Notes: a model not told the origin generated them from the sequence alone. A stretch of 64,000 bases of DNA from JANXMY01 sp964251675 (GCA_964251675.1 CAXUKS010000010.1:52648-116647); one strand, 5' to 3'; positions 39,867 to 49,056 are shown, numbered from the stretch's first letter. Made by a program: numbers and translations.

Positions 39867-42227
39867 CTAGCTCTTTTTAGAATTATCCAGAGCGGCGACC
39901 TGCGCGTTGAAGGCGTCCCCCGCCGATTTCAGGGAACTGATGCGTGTTTCCATCTGGCTGAACACCTGCTGAAGATAGTCGGTGTAGGTGCTGATCTGGT
40001 CCTGGATTTTCTGAATCTGAATCTGCGTGTCGCTGATCTGGTCATTCAGGCTGTTTTCTGCGCCCGCCACGGAGCCATTGGTCGGGTCCAGAATGCTGGT
40101 CAGCACCTGATTGAGGCTGTCGCCGACGCCGTGGGTGACGCTGACATGACCGAGAGACTGCCCGGCGGGAGTCGCGGCGGTGGCGGTCACGAGAAGCTGC
40201 AGGCTGTCGGTGGTGGCATTGCCGGCATTGCCCGAAAGCGTGCGCCCCCGGCCCGTGGCTGCTTCACCGTTGATGGTTCCGGCCACATCCTGCCCGTCCG
40301 TGACGGTCAGCGAAGGGCCAATGCCGGAGTTTGTTCCGTCGGCGGTTCTGTCCGAGGACACGGTGAAGCCTGCGCCCGTACCGAACCGCTGTGCGGACAG
40401 GACGAGATGGTTGCTGGAATCGACGCTGGCATACACCTGCGTGTTGAGGCTGCTGCTGGTATTGATGAGGTTGACCGTGTCCTGAAGGCTGCTGCCAACG
40501 GGCAGGGTCAGCTTGACCGGGGAGAGGAACAGGGTTCCGCCGAAGGTCAGCGTTTCGGGGGCCGTGCTGAACGCGCCCGCCGTGCCTGCTGTTCCCGCCG
40601 CGCCGGAGGACTGCGTGCCGGGCTGCGTGATGACCACGGAGTACCCCGCGCCGCTGGTCGCTTTGGTTTTGGCGCTGGCCTGCACAAACTGAACCTGCGG
40701 GCTGTCGGAGCCGCCAGACAGGCCAAACAGATTGGAAACCTTGCTGGGATCGGCTTGCAGGGCCTGGGTCAGCGTATTGGAATCCACCTGAAGCTGGCCG
40801 TTCTGGTCGAGGGTCAGGCCGATGTCCTGAAGCGTGGTTTTGCCGCTGACGGCTCCCAGTGTCTGGGTAAGCTGGTTTTGAATCTGAGTCAGCGTGCTGT
40901 CACCGAACAGGCTGGGGCTGTTGCCCGCGTTGCCGCTGGTGGTATCGGTGGGGGCGGTGAACTTGTTTTGATTGGTGACAAATGTCTGGATGGCGTTGAA
41001 GGCCGTGGCAAAATTGGTGACGGCCCCCACAATGGCATCGGTGTTCTGGCTGACGCTCAGCGCGGTCGTGCCGGGGCTGTCTGGCGTGCCAGACACCAGG
41101 GTGACCGTCGCGCCGGAAATGGCATCGGCCACGGAGTTCGACGAGCGGGTGAGGTCCAGTCCGTCCAGATTAAATTTCGCATCCTGGGCATTGGTGACCG
41201 GATGCGTGAACTGATTCTGAAGAATGCCGACGGTTCCGAGGACGCCGTTCGAGTCCGTAAACACCGGCGCGGTCCCCGCCGTGCTGGTGATCTGGAGCTG
41301 ATGGATGCGGTTCAGGTTGCCGTAGGCATCGGGCAGGGTCACGACCTCGGCAGACAGCCCTGTGATCCCGGCGCCGTTGATGGCTCCGGCCAAATCTGAC
41401 AGCGAGGCTGTGTTCAAATCCAGCGCAATGTCGGCTGCAGTACCCGCGCCGACCCCGCCATTGGAAAGATGGAAGGTCCCTGATGGGGCGCTGCCGCTGG
41501 CGATGCCGAGCAGTGCGCCGATGGGCTGCGTGCCGCTCAAAAGCGACAGAGAAGCCGCCCCCGAGGTGGCCGCTCCATTTTTTGTTCCGCTGAGCGGCTG
41601 CCGGATGGCGGCTGTTCCCGCCGTGACCAGTCCCAGACTGCTGAGGACCGTGCCGCCGGTGTCGGCGGCGGCCAGGGTGTTGGGCGTGCCCGTTTTGGCG
41701 CTGGTGAGGGTCAGCCGGAAGTCACCGGTGCCGACATTGACGACACTGGCGGTGACGCTCGCCCCGGCGGCATTGATTTTGACGGAAATATCGGACAGCG
41801 AATCGGTCTGGCTGACACTGACTGTTTTGCCATTGAGTGTGAAGCTGCCGCTTTGGCCGAGCGCGGTTGCGCCGCTGGCGACGCTGCCGGAGACAACTTT
41901 CTGGGCTTTGGCAATCTGCGTCACCGTGAGTGAGTGGTCACCGAGGGCCGCGCCGGGCAGGGTGGTGATGGTAGCGACACTGCTGTCTGAGGACGACGCG
42001 CTGGCGGCGCTGAACGTGGCCTTCTGATTGAGAGTCTGCACGGACGCTTGCAGCGACAGCAGATTGGCGTTGAAGCTCTGCCAGGTTGCCAGCTTGGCAT
42101 TATAGGTATCGTCTTTGCTTTGAAGCAGCTTCACAGGCTTCTGGGCGACGGTGGTAAGCTGCGTGATAATACTGGCGGTGTCGATGCCGGACGACAGCCC
42201 GGAGAAGTTGGCGACGGTAGTGGTCAT
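39867..42227 (-). CDS. fliD: Flagellar filament cap protein FliD (oversized)
   Basis: FliD (HAP2) forms the filament cap and helps flagellin fold at the tip. The N-terminal domain starts FSGLSSGIDTASIITQL, and the C-terminal coiled region ends QIQKIQDQISTYTDYLQQVFSQMETRISSLKSAGD. At 786 residues it is larger than most FliD (450-650). The extra length lies between the usual FliD_C core (DIGLTLDQNGQLQVD near 460) and the final coiled coil, about 200 residues with another hook-IN-like module (SSLQDTVNLINTS). Two others are SDISVKINAAG and SDLAGAINGAG. The inserted part is probably surface-exposed. A hairpin overlaps its ribosome site. Confidence 0.94.
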   Translation of the reverse strand: MTTTVANFSGLSSGIDTASIITQLTTVAQKPVKLLQSKDDTYNAKLATWQSFNANLLSLQASVQTLNQKATFSAASASSSDSSVATITTLPGAALGDHSLTVTQIAKAQKVVSGSVASGATALGQSGSFTLNGKTVSVSQTDSLSDISVKINAAGASVTASVVNVGTGDFRLTLTSAKTGTPNTLAAADTGGTVLSSLGLVTAGTAAIRQPLSGTKNGAATSGAASLSLLSGTQPIGALLGIASGSAPSGTFHLSNGGVGAGTAADIALDLNTASLSDLAGAINGAGITGLSAEVVTLPDAYGNLNRIHQLQITSTAGTAPVFTDSNGVLGTVGILQNQFTHPVTNAQDAKFNLDGLDLTRSSNSVADAISGATVTLVSGTPDSPGTTALSVSQNTDAIVGAVTNFATAFNAIQTFVTNQNKFTAPTDTTSGNAGNSPSLFGDSTLTQIQNQLTQTLGAVSGKTTLQDIGLTLDQNGQLQVDSNTLTQALQADPSKVSNLFGLSGGSDSPQVQFVQASAKTKATSGAGYSVVITQPGTQSSGAAGTAGTAGAFSTAPETLTFGGTLFLSPVKLTLPVGSSLQDTVNLINTSSSLNTQVYASVDSSNHLVLSAQRFGTGAGFTVSSDRTADGTNSGIGPSLTVTDGQDVAGTINGEAATGRGRTLSGNAGNATTDSLQLLVTATAATPAGQSLGHVSVTHGVGDSLNQVLTSILDPTNGSVAGAENSLNDQISDTQIQIQKIQDQISTYTDYLQQVFSQMETRISSLKSAGDAFNAQVAALDNSKKS

Positions 42228-42230
42228 AGC

Positions 42231-42269
42231 AAAAAAGTCTCCTGCGTTACCACCAGTATCGGCAGGAGA
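42231..42269 (-). terminator. Terminator-like hairpin overlapping the fliD ribosome binding site
   Basis: TCTCCTGC (42238-42245) pairs with GCAGGAGA (42262-42269) over a 16-base loop. On the minus strand the stem is followed by CTTTTTTG. The AGGAG of the right-hand (minus-strand 3') arm is also the only ribosome site for fliD, whose ATG follows 11 bases later, so the structure could end transcription from upstream and hide the site. Confidence 0.6.
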
Positions 42270-42293
42270 GGGGCAGTTCTTTAGATGAAAGCT

Positions 42294-43091
42294 TTAGGAG
42301 CGGCTGCAGCGGGCCAGGTACAAATAGACCAGCGCCCCGGTGATGGCGTGAACCTGAAACTTTGCTCCCAGGGTGCTTCGCATCTCGGCACGGGTGAACC
42401 GAAAGAACGGGATGCCGCCGTCGTGCATTCCTTCCTTCTGGCCGAAGGTGCGGGTGAGCAGGGAGTGTTTGTAGGCAGACAGGGCAAGCGCCCCGCCCGG
42501 CTTCAAGACCCGTGCCAGAGCGGCCACGGCGGCGGCGCGGGCATCGGGGCCGGGGACATGTTCTAGCACCTGACAGGAGACCACGCGGTCAAAGACGCCG
42601 TCGGCAAACGGCAGGCGGCATAAATCGGCCTGCACCAGATGGGTGTTTGTAATCCCTGCCGCTTTCAGCTTGCCCCGGCAGACCCGCAGGGACTCGAACG
42701 AAAAGTCAATGGCGACCAGCTCGCGCACGTCCCCGGACAGCGTGGGTGTCATGCGCCCCGTCCCGCAGCCTGCTTCCAGCAGCCGGTCGGCTTTCTGCGG
42801 CCCGAGCGTGCGGCGGGTCAGCGGGATTTCCACTTTGCCGAACCAGTTCAGAAACGCCATGCGGTCATAGTCGCCAACCTGGGCATCGCGGGCGGCGATT
42901 TCGGAAAGCTGCTCGCCGCGCAGGGCGCGGGGCAGCAGGCGGGGGATGCCGTCTTCAATGGGGTACGTGTGGCCGGCCTCATCGTGCAAAGCGCCCGTTG
43001 TGATGTCTTCGGCGTCAGTTTTGTGGATGTCCAGCATCAGCAGTCCGCCGGTTTCCGGCGAGCGCAGCAGGGGTAGCAGGGTGGGGTGCAT
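42294..43091 (-). CDS. Class I SAM-dependent methyltransferase
   Basis: The 265-residue protein has motif I LLEAGCGTGRM near residue 105, VAIDFS at the next strand, and the post-motif LKPGGALALSAYK. The first 55 residues resemble the Trm112-like small domain (PLLRSPETGGLL, EDGIPRLLP) that precedes many methyltransferases, but the usual cysteines are missing, so it would not bind zinc. Substrate is unknown. It lies upstream of fliD on the same strand, with a terminator-like hairpin between them, so a flagellar role is not implied. Confidence 0.87.
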   Translation of the reverse strand: MHPTLLPLLRSPETGGLLMLDIHKTDAEDITTGALHDEAGHTYPIEDGIPRLLPRALRGEQLSEIAARDAQVGDYDRMAFLNWFGKVEIPLTRRTLGPQKADRLLEAGCGTGRMTPTLSGDVRELVAIDFSFESLRVCRGKLKAAGITNTHLVQADLCRLPFADGVFDRVVSCQVLEHVPGPDARAAAVAALARVLKPGGALALSAYKHSLLTRTFGQKEGMHDGGIPFFRFTRAEMRSTLGAKFQVHAITGALVYLYLARCSRS

Positions 43092-43111
43092 AGGGTTTCC
43101 AGAGCGAAAGA

Positions 43112-43254
43112 GACCTACCTTCCTTGCTTCGCAGGGTCCTTCCTAAAGGAAGGATCAGGACAGAGCAGGACAAGAAATGGCAGCTTTTATTGTACGGCAT
43201 TGCCCTCTGTATCCTCCCTTTAGGGAGGACCCTGCGAAGCAAGGAAGGTAGGTC
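43112..43254. repeat. 143-bp palindromic element (GACCTACCTTCC type)
   Basis: Arms of about 45 bases match at nearly every position, starting GACCTACCTTCCTTGCTTCG and including hairpins CCTTGCTTCGCAGG and TCCTTCCTAAAGGAAGGA. The right end overlaps the TGA of the unknown secreted gene. A deletion derivative is at 62702-62745. Confidence 0.85.
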
Positions 43255-44017
43255 ACAGCGCCAGCGTCGGTGTCAGGCGCAGCACATAGTCGTCAGGCGT
43301 ATCGGACTGAGACAGGCCGAGCTTTCGCATTGCCGCCTGCCGGTAGGACGCCAAATCTTCAAAGACCGCCATCTCGCCGGGGCGAATGCGGCGGGACAGA
43401 GGAGTGGTCCACACCTGCGTCGGCACGAACACCGCGCCCGCGTCGCCTGTCGGCGGGGGCGGCAGGGGCAGGCCAATCCGGCAGGCCACCCAGAGCGTAC
43501 CGTCGGCATTCTGCCGCGTGGTGATTTCGTACACCCGCGCCGCCGCGCCGTCGCCCAGGCTGAGGACACTCGGACGGCGATCTTTCAGACCCTCCTGGTC
43601 TGCCGTACCAGTCGGCTCCTCGGTCTCACCGATCCGCCGGGCCAGCTCTGCATGAAGCGTCACCAGCGGGGTAGGGACGTCGGCGGCCTGCACGCGGGCG
43701 CGGAAGCTGGATCGCCCGAAGGCTGTGCCCCGGATAATAAACAGCTTCTCGGCGTCATAGGGGACGATGTCAGTCATGCCCGCCGGGAACGTCGGGTCGG
43801 GGACATCTTTCTTGCCGTCGCGGGTCAGGCCGTTGCGCGTGCTGTGGGTGAGGCCAAGCCGCGCAAAAATCGCGGTCGGGAGCTGCTGCGTGACATGAAT
43901 TTTCTCCCAGAGGTAGCCGCCGTTCGGTTTGGCCGACACGGGGCGGCCTGCGAGGGCCAGCAGCATCGAAAGAAGCGCGGCCAGCAGGAGGCGCTGCCGC
44001 AGGGCAGAACGTAGCAT
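43253..44017 (-). CDS. Secreted protein of unknown function
   Basis: The 254-residue exported protein has a signal peptide ending near residue 29 (LAALLSMLLALAGRPVSA). The segment LPTAIFARLGLTHS followed by FPAGMTDIVPYDAEKLFIIRGT recalls the short N-terminal secretin/STN-type domain, but the match is weak. The C-terminal part is beta-rich with a Pro-rich LPLPPPPTG loop. Its TGA stop lies in the last bases of the adjoining palindrome, so the original end may have been altered. Two palindromic elements bracket the gene. Confidence 0.65.
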   Translation of the reverse strand: MLRSALRQRLLLAALLSMLLALAGRPVSAKPNGGYLWEKIHVTQQLPTAIFARLGLTHSTRNGLTRDGKKDVPDPTFPAGMTDIVPYDAEKLFIIRGTAFGRSSFRARVQAADVPTPLVTLHAELARRIGETEEPTGTADQEGLKDRRPSVLSLGDGAAARVYEITTRQNADGTLWVACRIGLPLPPPPTGDAGAVFVPTQVWTTPLSRRIRPGEMAVFEDLASYRQAAMRKLGLSQSDTPDDYVLRLTPTLAL

Positions 44018-44044
44018 AGGATGTCTTTCTAAATTGGCGCAAGA

Positions 44045-44199
44045 CCCCTCCCGCTCGTTCCTCGCTCCCTCCCCTGTTAGGGAAGGGCACAGATAATTCG
44101 GACCTAACCCGTGGGACAGGGCTTGCCCCTGCCCGTCTTTCTGGTCTTAGTCCTAACCCTTCCCTAACAGGGGAGGGAGCGAGGAACGAGCGGGAGGGG
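44045..44199. repeat. 155-bp palindromic element (CCCCTCCCGCTCG type)
   Basis: Outer arms match perfectly for about 43 bases (CCCCTCCCGCTCGTTCCTCG... to GGGAAGGG). The centre has a GACAGGGC-TTG-CCCCTGCC hairpin. It separates the unknown secreted gene from recJ and may terminate recJ transcription. A shortened relative is at 50341. Confidence 0.88.
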
Positions 44200-44212
44200 T
44201 TCCTGTCTTGCC

Positions 44213-45952
44213 TCACTCCGGTCGTCGCAGGTCCTTGATATTGAGCTGAAGCAGGCGGCGGCCATTCCATTCGTTGATTTGCGGCGTGTACAGCGCCTCC
44301 AGATAGTCGCCCGGTCCGGCGCGGTCGGCCCAGTCGCCCTGTCCCCAGGCGACGCAGTCCGTCGGGTCCATGGCTTCGGCGCGGACGCGCATTTTCAGAT
44401 GGCTCATGTCCTTGCCGATGCGCTTGGCATCGCAGACCAGCAGGGATTGAGACGCAAAACGCGGCTCCGGGTTTGCCTGCCCGAACGGGGCGAACCGCGC
44501 CCATTCTTCTAAGAGGTCCAAAGACAGCGCAGACGGGTCAATCATGCCGTCATGGGAGATTTTCGGAATAAGGTCGTCCTCGGTCATCGTCGCGTGGGCG
44601 TGGGCGTTGATTTTCGCCTGAAACTCGGCCAGATTAGCCTGTGTCAGCGACAGGCCCGCCGCCATCTCATGCCCGCCGCAGCTTTCCAGCAGGTCCTTGC
44701 AGTGCTGAATGCCCCGGAACATATCAAAGCCGGGCAGAGACCGCGCTGAGCCTTTGCCCCAGGTTTCTTCGTCATTCAGGCCAATCACGATGGCGGGTCG
44801 CCCGAAGGCTTCCACCAGCTTGCCCGCGACAATGCCGACGACGCCCGCGTTCCAGCCGGGCGAGGCGATGACCAGAACCCGCGTGGCATCCAGGTCCAGA
44901 TTGCTGACAATCAACTTGGCTTCTTCTAAAATACGCCGCTGGGCCTGCTGACGTTCCACATTGAACGCATTCATCTTTTCGACCAGCAGACGCGCCTCTT
45001 CCGGGTCCCCGGTCAGCATGACTTCCAGCGCAATCGCAGCGTCGTCCAAACGACCGACGGCGTTGATGCGCGGGCCAATGCCGAAGCCGACGGCCTCGGC
45101 GGACAGCGGCTTCTCTGTGTTGATGCCCGCGCCGTCCAGAAGTGCCCGCAGGCCAACTTTGCGTGTGGCCGCCAGTTGTTTCAGGCCGTAGTAGGCAAAG
45201 ACGCGGTTTTCGCCGAGCAGGGGCATGACATCGGCCACGGTCCCGCAGGCCACCAAATCCAGAAATTTCTGAATAAACGCCCCTTCGTGGGTCGGTTGTA
45301 TCAGACGCACCACGGCCTGCATGACCTTGAAGGCCACGCCAACCCCGGCAATGTTGGGGAACCCATAGGTGGAATCGTGCCGGTGGGGGTTGACCACGGC
45401 ATAGGCATCCGGCAGGGTCTCGCCTGGCTCGTGGTGGTCGGTGACAATGACGGTCATGCCGAGGCTGTTAGCATAGGCGACTGGCTCCCGCGCCTGCACG
45501 CCGCAGTCCGAGGTGATGATCAGCGTTGCCCCTTTGGCATGGGCGTAGTCAATGGACGTAGTTTTGAGGTCGTAGCCGTCGCGCTTGCGATGCGGGACCC
45601 GGTATTCCAGCTTCGCGCCGAGCGCGGTCAGCGTCCGCACATAGACCGCCGTGGAAGTGACGCCGTCCACGTCGTAATCGCCGTACACAAAGATCGTCTC
45701 GCCCGTCGCCAGCGCGTCTTTGATGCGCCGGGCGGCCTTGTCCATGTCGGGCAGGCCAAAGGGGTCTAAAAGCTGAGACAGCTCCGGCCACAGAAAGTCC
45801 GCCGCCGCTGATGGTTCGGTCAGCCCCCGGTTCCGCAGGAGGCGGGCCGTGAGCGGATGAACTTCCAGCTCCCGCGCCAGCAGCCGCTCGGCTTCGGGGT
45901 CGCGGCTCGGCTCAATCCAGCGGGTCGTCTCGGGCAAGTGTGTATTCTCCAA
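44213..45952 (-). CDS. recJ: Single-stranded-DNA-specific exonuclease RecJ
   Basis: RecJ digests single-stranded DNA 5' to 3' in recombination and mismatch repair. From the TTG at 45952 the protein has 579 residues, the normal length. DHH phosphoesterase motifs are clear: GDYDVDGVTSTA, SDCGVQA, and TDHHEPGETLP; the DHHA1 part has SCGGHEMAAGLSL. AGGAGG lies ten bases before the TTG. A longer open frame upstream runs through a palindromic element and is rejected. The ribosome site is itself in a hairpin. The gene follows secDF on the same strand, a common arrangement in some phyla. Confidence 0.94.
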   Translation of the reverse strand: MENTHLPETTRWIEPSRDPEAERLLARELEVHPLTARLLRNRGLTEPSAAADFLWPELSQLLDPFGLPDMDKAARRIKDALATGETIFVYGDYDVDGVTSTAVYVRTLTALGAKLEYRVPHRKRDGYDLKTTSIDYAHAKGATLIITSDCGVQAREPVAYANSLGMTVIVTDHHEPGETLPDAYAVVNPHRHDSTYGFPNIAGVGVAFKVMQAVVRLIQPTHEGAFIQKFLDLVACGTVADVMPLLGENRVFAYYGLKQLAATRKVGLRALLDGAGINTEKPLSAEAVGFGIGPRINAVGRLDDAAIALEVMLTGDPEEARLLVEKMNAFNVERQQAQRRILEEAKLIVSNLDLDATRVLVIASPGWNAGVVGIVAGKLVEAFGRPAIVIGLNDEETWGKGSARSLPGFDMFRGIQHCKDLLESCGGHEMAAGLSLTQANLAEFQAKINAHAHATMTEDDLIPKISHDGMIDPSALSLDLLEEWARFAPFGQANPEPRFASQSLLVCDAKRIGKDMSHLKMRVRAEAMDPTDCVAWGQGDWADRAGPGDYLEALYTPQINEWNGRRLLQLNIKDLRRPE

Positions 45953-45960
45953 ATTGGGCG

Positions 45961-45991
45961 GCCCTCCTGAGTCTAGGTACTCAGAGGGCGC
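45961..45991 (-). promoter_or_regulatory. Hairpin enclosing the recJ ribosome binding site
   Basis: On the minus strand CGCCCTCTGAGT pairs with ACTCAGGAGGGC around ACCTAG, about eleven pairs with one bulged G. The AGGAGG used for recJ is in the 3' half of the stem. This could limit translation. Confidence 0.5.
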
Positions 45992-46007
45992 GGGGGGAAA
46001 GCGGAAA

Positions 46008-46135
46008 GAGGCCCCCCCCGCCCCCAATAATGGGGGAGTCGGAAAATTAGGATAAGAGAAGAGGGCGCAGCAAGCAGCGTCCCTACGGGTCCTTCCCAAC
46101 TTCCGGCTCCCCCATTATTGGGGGCGGGGGGCCTC
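46008..46135. repeat. 128-bp palindromic element (CCCCCAATAATGGGGG type) with REP centre
   Basis: Arms begin GAGGCCCCCC and carry CCCCCAATAATGGGGGAG. The centre is GGGCGCAGCAAGCAGCGTCCCTAC, nearly the same as 13945-13968. It lies between recJ and secDF; the secDF TAG stop begins at its last bases. Confidence 0.87.
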
Positions 46136-48943
46136 CTATACCTTCTCCGACGGCTTCTTTTTCTTGGCTTTGATGGCCGAGATTTGGATTTCGCCAGCAG
46201 CCGGGGGCCGGGCCGGGGCTGTGCCGGGCGTGGACAGGGTCGGGGCAGACGCGGTGGGGCGCGAGCTGCCGCCGCCATTGCCGCTGCCGGTGTAGACCTG
46301 TGCGCCGCCGTCCGCACCGTCAGCCGCTGCCATGGCCACAGGCGCTCTGGCGCGGCGCTTGGCGAGCCAGTTTTCCCAGTCCACCAGCAGCGCCGGGGCA
46401 TTGAAGACGGAAGAGTAGGTTCCGCTGACAATGCCGATAAGCAGGGCAACGTTCAAGAGCCTCGTCGTCTGCCCGCCCAGAGCGACCAGAGCCACCAGGG
46501 TCATTACGACCGTCAGTGACGTGTTGATCGACCGCGCCAGGGTCTGCCCGATGGAACGGTTGACCAGGCCCTCGAATTCCTCCCCCCGCGCTTTGTGCCG
46601 CAGGTTCTCGCGGACGCGGTCAAAGATGACAACCGTGTTGTGGACCGAGAAACCTACCACCGTCAGCAGGGCAGTGATGAACAGGCTGTCCACCTCCCAG
46701 CCGAGGAAGTAGCCAAAGATAGCGAACGCGCCGCCCAGCACCAGAACATCGTGCAGGAGAGCGATAATGGCCGAGGTTCCCAGGCGCAGACCCGCCACGA
46801 AGCCCCCGATGCCGAAGACCAGAGCCAGATAAAGCACGATCAGCCCCGAGGCCACAATCACCGCCTGGAAGGCATTGGAGGTCACTTGACCGGAGACGAT
46901 GGGGTCGACGGAGCTGAATGACTGCTCCTGGTTCGGGCCAAGGGTGTTCAGGGCCGCCACCAGGCGATTGTGGATGGGGTTCGTCGCCTTATTTAAGGCA
47001 TCGGATTTTTCCGCGACGCTGGCGATGACCGAGTGGCTGTCATTGGCGAGCTGGACGGTCGCGTTCTTGAAGTTCTGTGCGGCCAGCGACTTCTGGACTT
47101 CGGCGACCGTCACAGGGCGCGTGTAGAGCGCCTGAATGTTCGAGCCGCTGTTAAATTCAATGCCCGGCTTCAGGCCGCCCAGCGCGAGAAAGAGCACGCC
47201 CGGCACGATAATTGCCGCGCTGATGAAGTAGAACAGCTTGCGCCGCCCGATGATGTTCAGGCCCGCACGACTGCTGTCCCCGACGGTGCGCCCGACCAGC
47301 GAATTGACGCTCAACCCGAACAGGGCCGGGTTCTTGGCCAGGCCGGGGAACCACTCCACCAGCAGATACAGCAGCGTCCGTGTGACCGTGATCGCCGAGA
47401 ACAGCGAGACCAGGACGCCAATCAGCAGCGTCAGCGCAAATCCCCGAACGCTGGCCGTGCCCAGCGACAGCAGGACGACACAGGTAATGCTCGTACAGAT
47501 ATTGGAATCGCGGATGGCCGGGAATGCCCGCTTGAACGCGGAGTCAATGGCCGGGCGCAGGGCCTTGCCGGTCCGCATCTCTTCTTTCAGGCGCTCAAAG
47601 ATAAGAATGTTAGCGTCAACCGCCATACCAATCGAAAGAATGAAACCGGCGATACCGGGCAGCGTCAGCGTCAGCGGGTCGAGGCCAATCCAGCGCAGGA
47701 AGGCCCCCCGGAAAATCGCCAGCGAGAACAGCGCATAGATCAGGAGCGCGATGTCCGCCAGCAGTCCGGGCAGTCGATAATAGACCAGCATGAACAGCAG
47801 AACCAGCGCGACGCCGACCAGGCCCGCCGTAATGCTCTGCTGGACAGCGTCCTTGCCGAGCGTCGCGCCGAGGTCGTCAATAGACACCTGCTGCAAAGGG
47901 ATCGGCAGTGCTCCGGCATTCAGGAGGTTCGCCAGCGACTGCGCCTCGTTGAGGGTGGCAAAGCCGCCGGAGATCTGCCCGTGCCCATCCGTGATGGCGC
48001 TTTCAATGTTGGGCGCGGACAGCAGCGAATCGTCCAGCACAATGCCCATCAGCTCGCCGATATGGGCCGAGGTAAACTGCCCGAACTTCTGCGTGCCGGA
48101 AGCATTAAACTCCTGCGTCACAGCGGGCTGGCTGTTTTGACCGATCTGCGCCTGAGAATTGGGCAGCAGCTCCGCGCCGGTCAGAACGGGCTGACCGCCG
48201 TTGGCGGCGACCGAGTCAAACAGGAGGGCGTTCCAGCCGGTCAGCTCCTTATTCAGCGCGGCGGCTTTCTGCATCTGCGCGGCATTGAAGTAGACCGGGG
48301 CGGGAGAGACCAGTGTGTTATAATTGGCCCCGAGCAGCTTTTGCTGAGTCTCGTTCGGCGCGGGCGAGGCGTAAAGGGTCATGCCGGAACCCGCCGTATT
48401 TGTGGCAGCCTGTGCCAGCAGTGCGGCCCAATCGTCTTTGACCTGCTTGCCGTCGCGGAACGTTTCAAACTGCTTGAAGCCGTACCAGGGCTTTAAAACT
48501 GTGAATGCGTTGCCTTTGTTCAGTGCCAGCGGCGCGTTCTGGTTGCGCTGCGACTGCACATCGGCAAAGTAATAGAACGTCATCTGCGCCGTCGTGCCGA
48601 TTTGCTGCAAAACCGCGTCGATGTTTTTGACATCGGGGATTTCAACGACAAACTGCTTTTCCTGCGGGCGCGGCTGAATGACAAACTCGCTGATGCCGAG
48701 CGACGTCAGGCGCGTTTCCAGAATTTTCTGAATGGTAGCCTGATCATAGGTGACCGTGGGGGCAACCTCGGTCATGGCGCGGTAGGTGACCCGCGCCCCG
48801 CCCCGGATGTCCAGGCCGTATTTGGCCGGATGGTGTCCGAGCAGTGTAAAGCTGCCGAGTTTGATCGGCTTGTTGGCGACGATGAGGGCGGCGAACACGG
48901 TCAGCACTAAGATGACCAGCCCCCAGGTTTTCTGCTGCTTCAA
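46136..48943 (-). CDS. secDF: Fused protein-export membrane protein SecDF
   Basis: SecD and SecF are joined in one 935-residue chain. They use proton flow to pull exported proteins through the SecYEG channel. The SecD half has GLDIRGGARVTY at 43-54, the large periplasmic domain, and GMAVDANILIFERLKEE in the membrane part. The SecF half starts near residue 560 (RRKLFYFISAAIIVPGVLF) and has VGFSVHNTVVIFDRVREN. A Lys-rich tail follows. The gene starts at TTG with GGAGG upstream. A consensus promoter lies at 49057-49085. Fusion is known in several phyla and fits a single transcript with recJ downstream. Confidence 0.96.
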   Translation of the reverse strand: MKQQKTWGLVILVLTVFAALIVANKPIKLGSFTLLGHHPAKYGLDIRGGARVTYRAMTEVAPTVTYDQATIQKILETRLTSLGISEFVIQPRPQEKQFVVEIPDVKNIDAVLQQIGTTAQMTFYYFADVQSQRNQNAPLALNKGNAFTVLKPWYGFKQFETFRDGKQVKDDWAALLAQAATNTAGSGMTLYASPAPNETQQKLLGANYNTLVSPAPVYFNAAQMQKAAALNKELTGWNALLFDSVAANGGQPVLTGAELLPNSQAQIGQNSQPAVTQEFNASGTQKFGQFTSAHIGELMGIVLDDSLLSAPNIESAITDGHGQISGGFATLNEAQSLANLLNAGALPIPLQQVSIDDLGATLGKDAVQQSITAGLVGVALVLLFMLVYYRLPGLLADIALLIYALFSLAIFRGAFLRWIGLDPLTLTLPGIAGFILSIGMAVDANILIFERLKEEMRTGKALRPAIDSAFKRAFPAIRDSNICTSITCVVLLSLGTASVRGFALTLLIGVLVSLFSAITVTRTLLYLLVEWFPGLAKNPALFGLSVNSLVGRTVGDSSRAGLNIIGRRKLFYFISAAIIVPGVLFLALGGLKPGIEFNSGSNIQALYTRPVTVAEVQKSLAAQNFKNATVQLANDSHSVIASVAEKSDALNKATNPIHNRLVAALNTLGPNQEQSFSSVDPIVSGQVTSNAFQAVIVASGLIVLYLALVFGIGGFVAGLRLGTSAIIALLHDVLVLGGAFAIFGYFLGWEVDSLFITALLTVVGFSVHNTVVIFDRVRENLRHKARGEEFEGLVNRSIGQTLARSINTSLTVVMTLVALVALGGQTTRLLNVALLIGIVSGTYSSVFNAPALLVDWENWLAKRRARAPVAMAAADGADGGAQVYTGSGNGGGSSRPTASAPTLSTPGTAPARPPAAGEIQISAIKAKKKKPSEKV

Positions 48944-49007
48944 TTCTTCCTCCGCGAAGACTTCGCTGTATGAGCGTCGCCGTTAAAGTGTCGTAAATAA
49001 TGGCTGT

Positions 49008-49042
49008 GCCGAATGCGAGGGGTTTTCAACCCCTCGCACGGC
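49008..49042 (-). repeat. Hairpin in the secDF leader (GAGGGGTT / AACCCCTC)
   Basis: GCCGAATGCGAGGGGTT pairs with AACCCCTCGCACGGC with one internal mismatch zone. The core is the same hairpin found in the arms at 32130-32263. It lies between the secDF promoter and start, so it is in the leader; there is no T-run. Confidence 0.7.
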
Positions 49043-49056
49043 AAACTAGTCGTATC

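Noticed and set aside
39762..41399. 545-codon plus-strand frame opposite fliD
   Set aside because: Antisense of a well-supported FliD; no recognisable domain.
45953..46099. 49-codon N-terminal extension of RecJ
   Set aside because: It runs through the 46008 palindrome and has no counterpart in RecJ proteins; the TTG at 45952 with AGGAGG fits better.
47033..48496. 487-codon plus-strand frame opposite secDF
   Set aside because: Antisense of SecDF; Gln/Arg-rich shadow composition.
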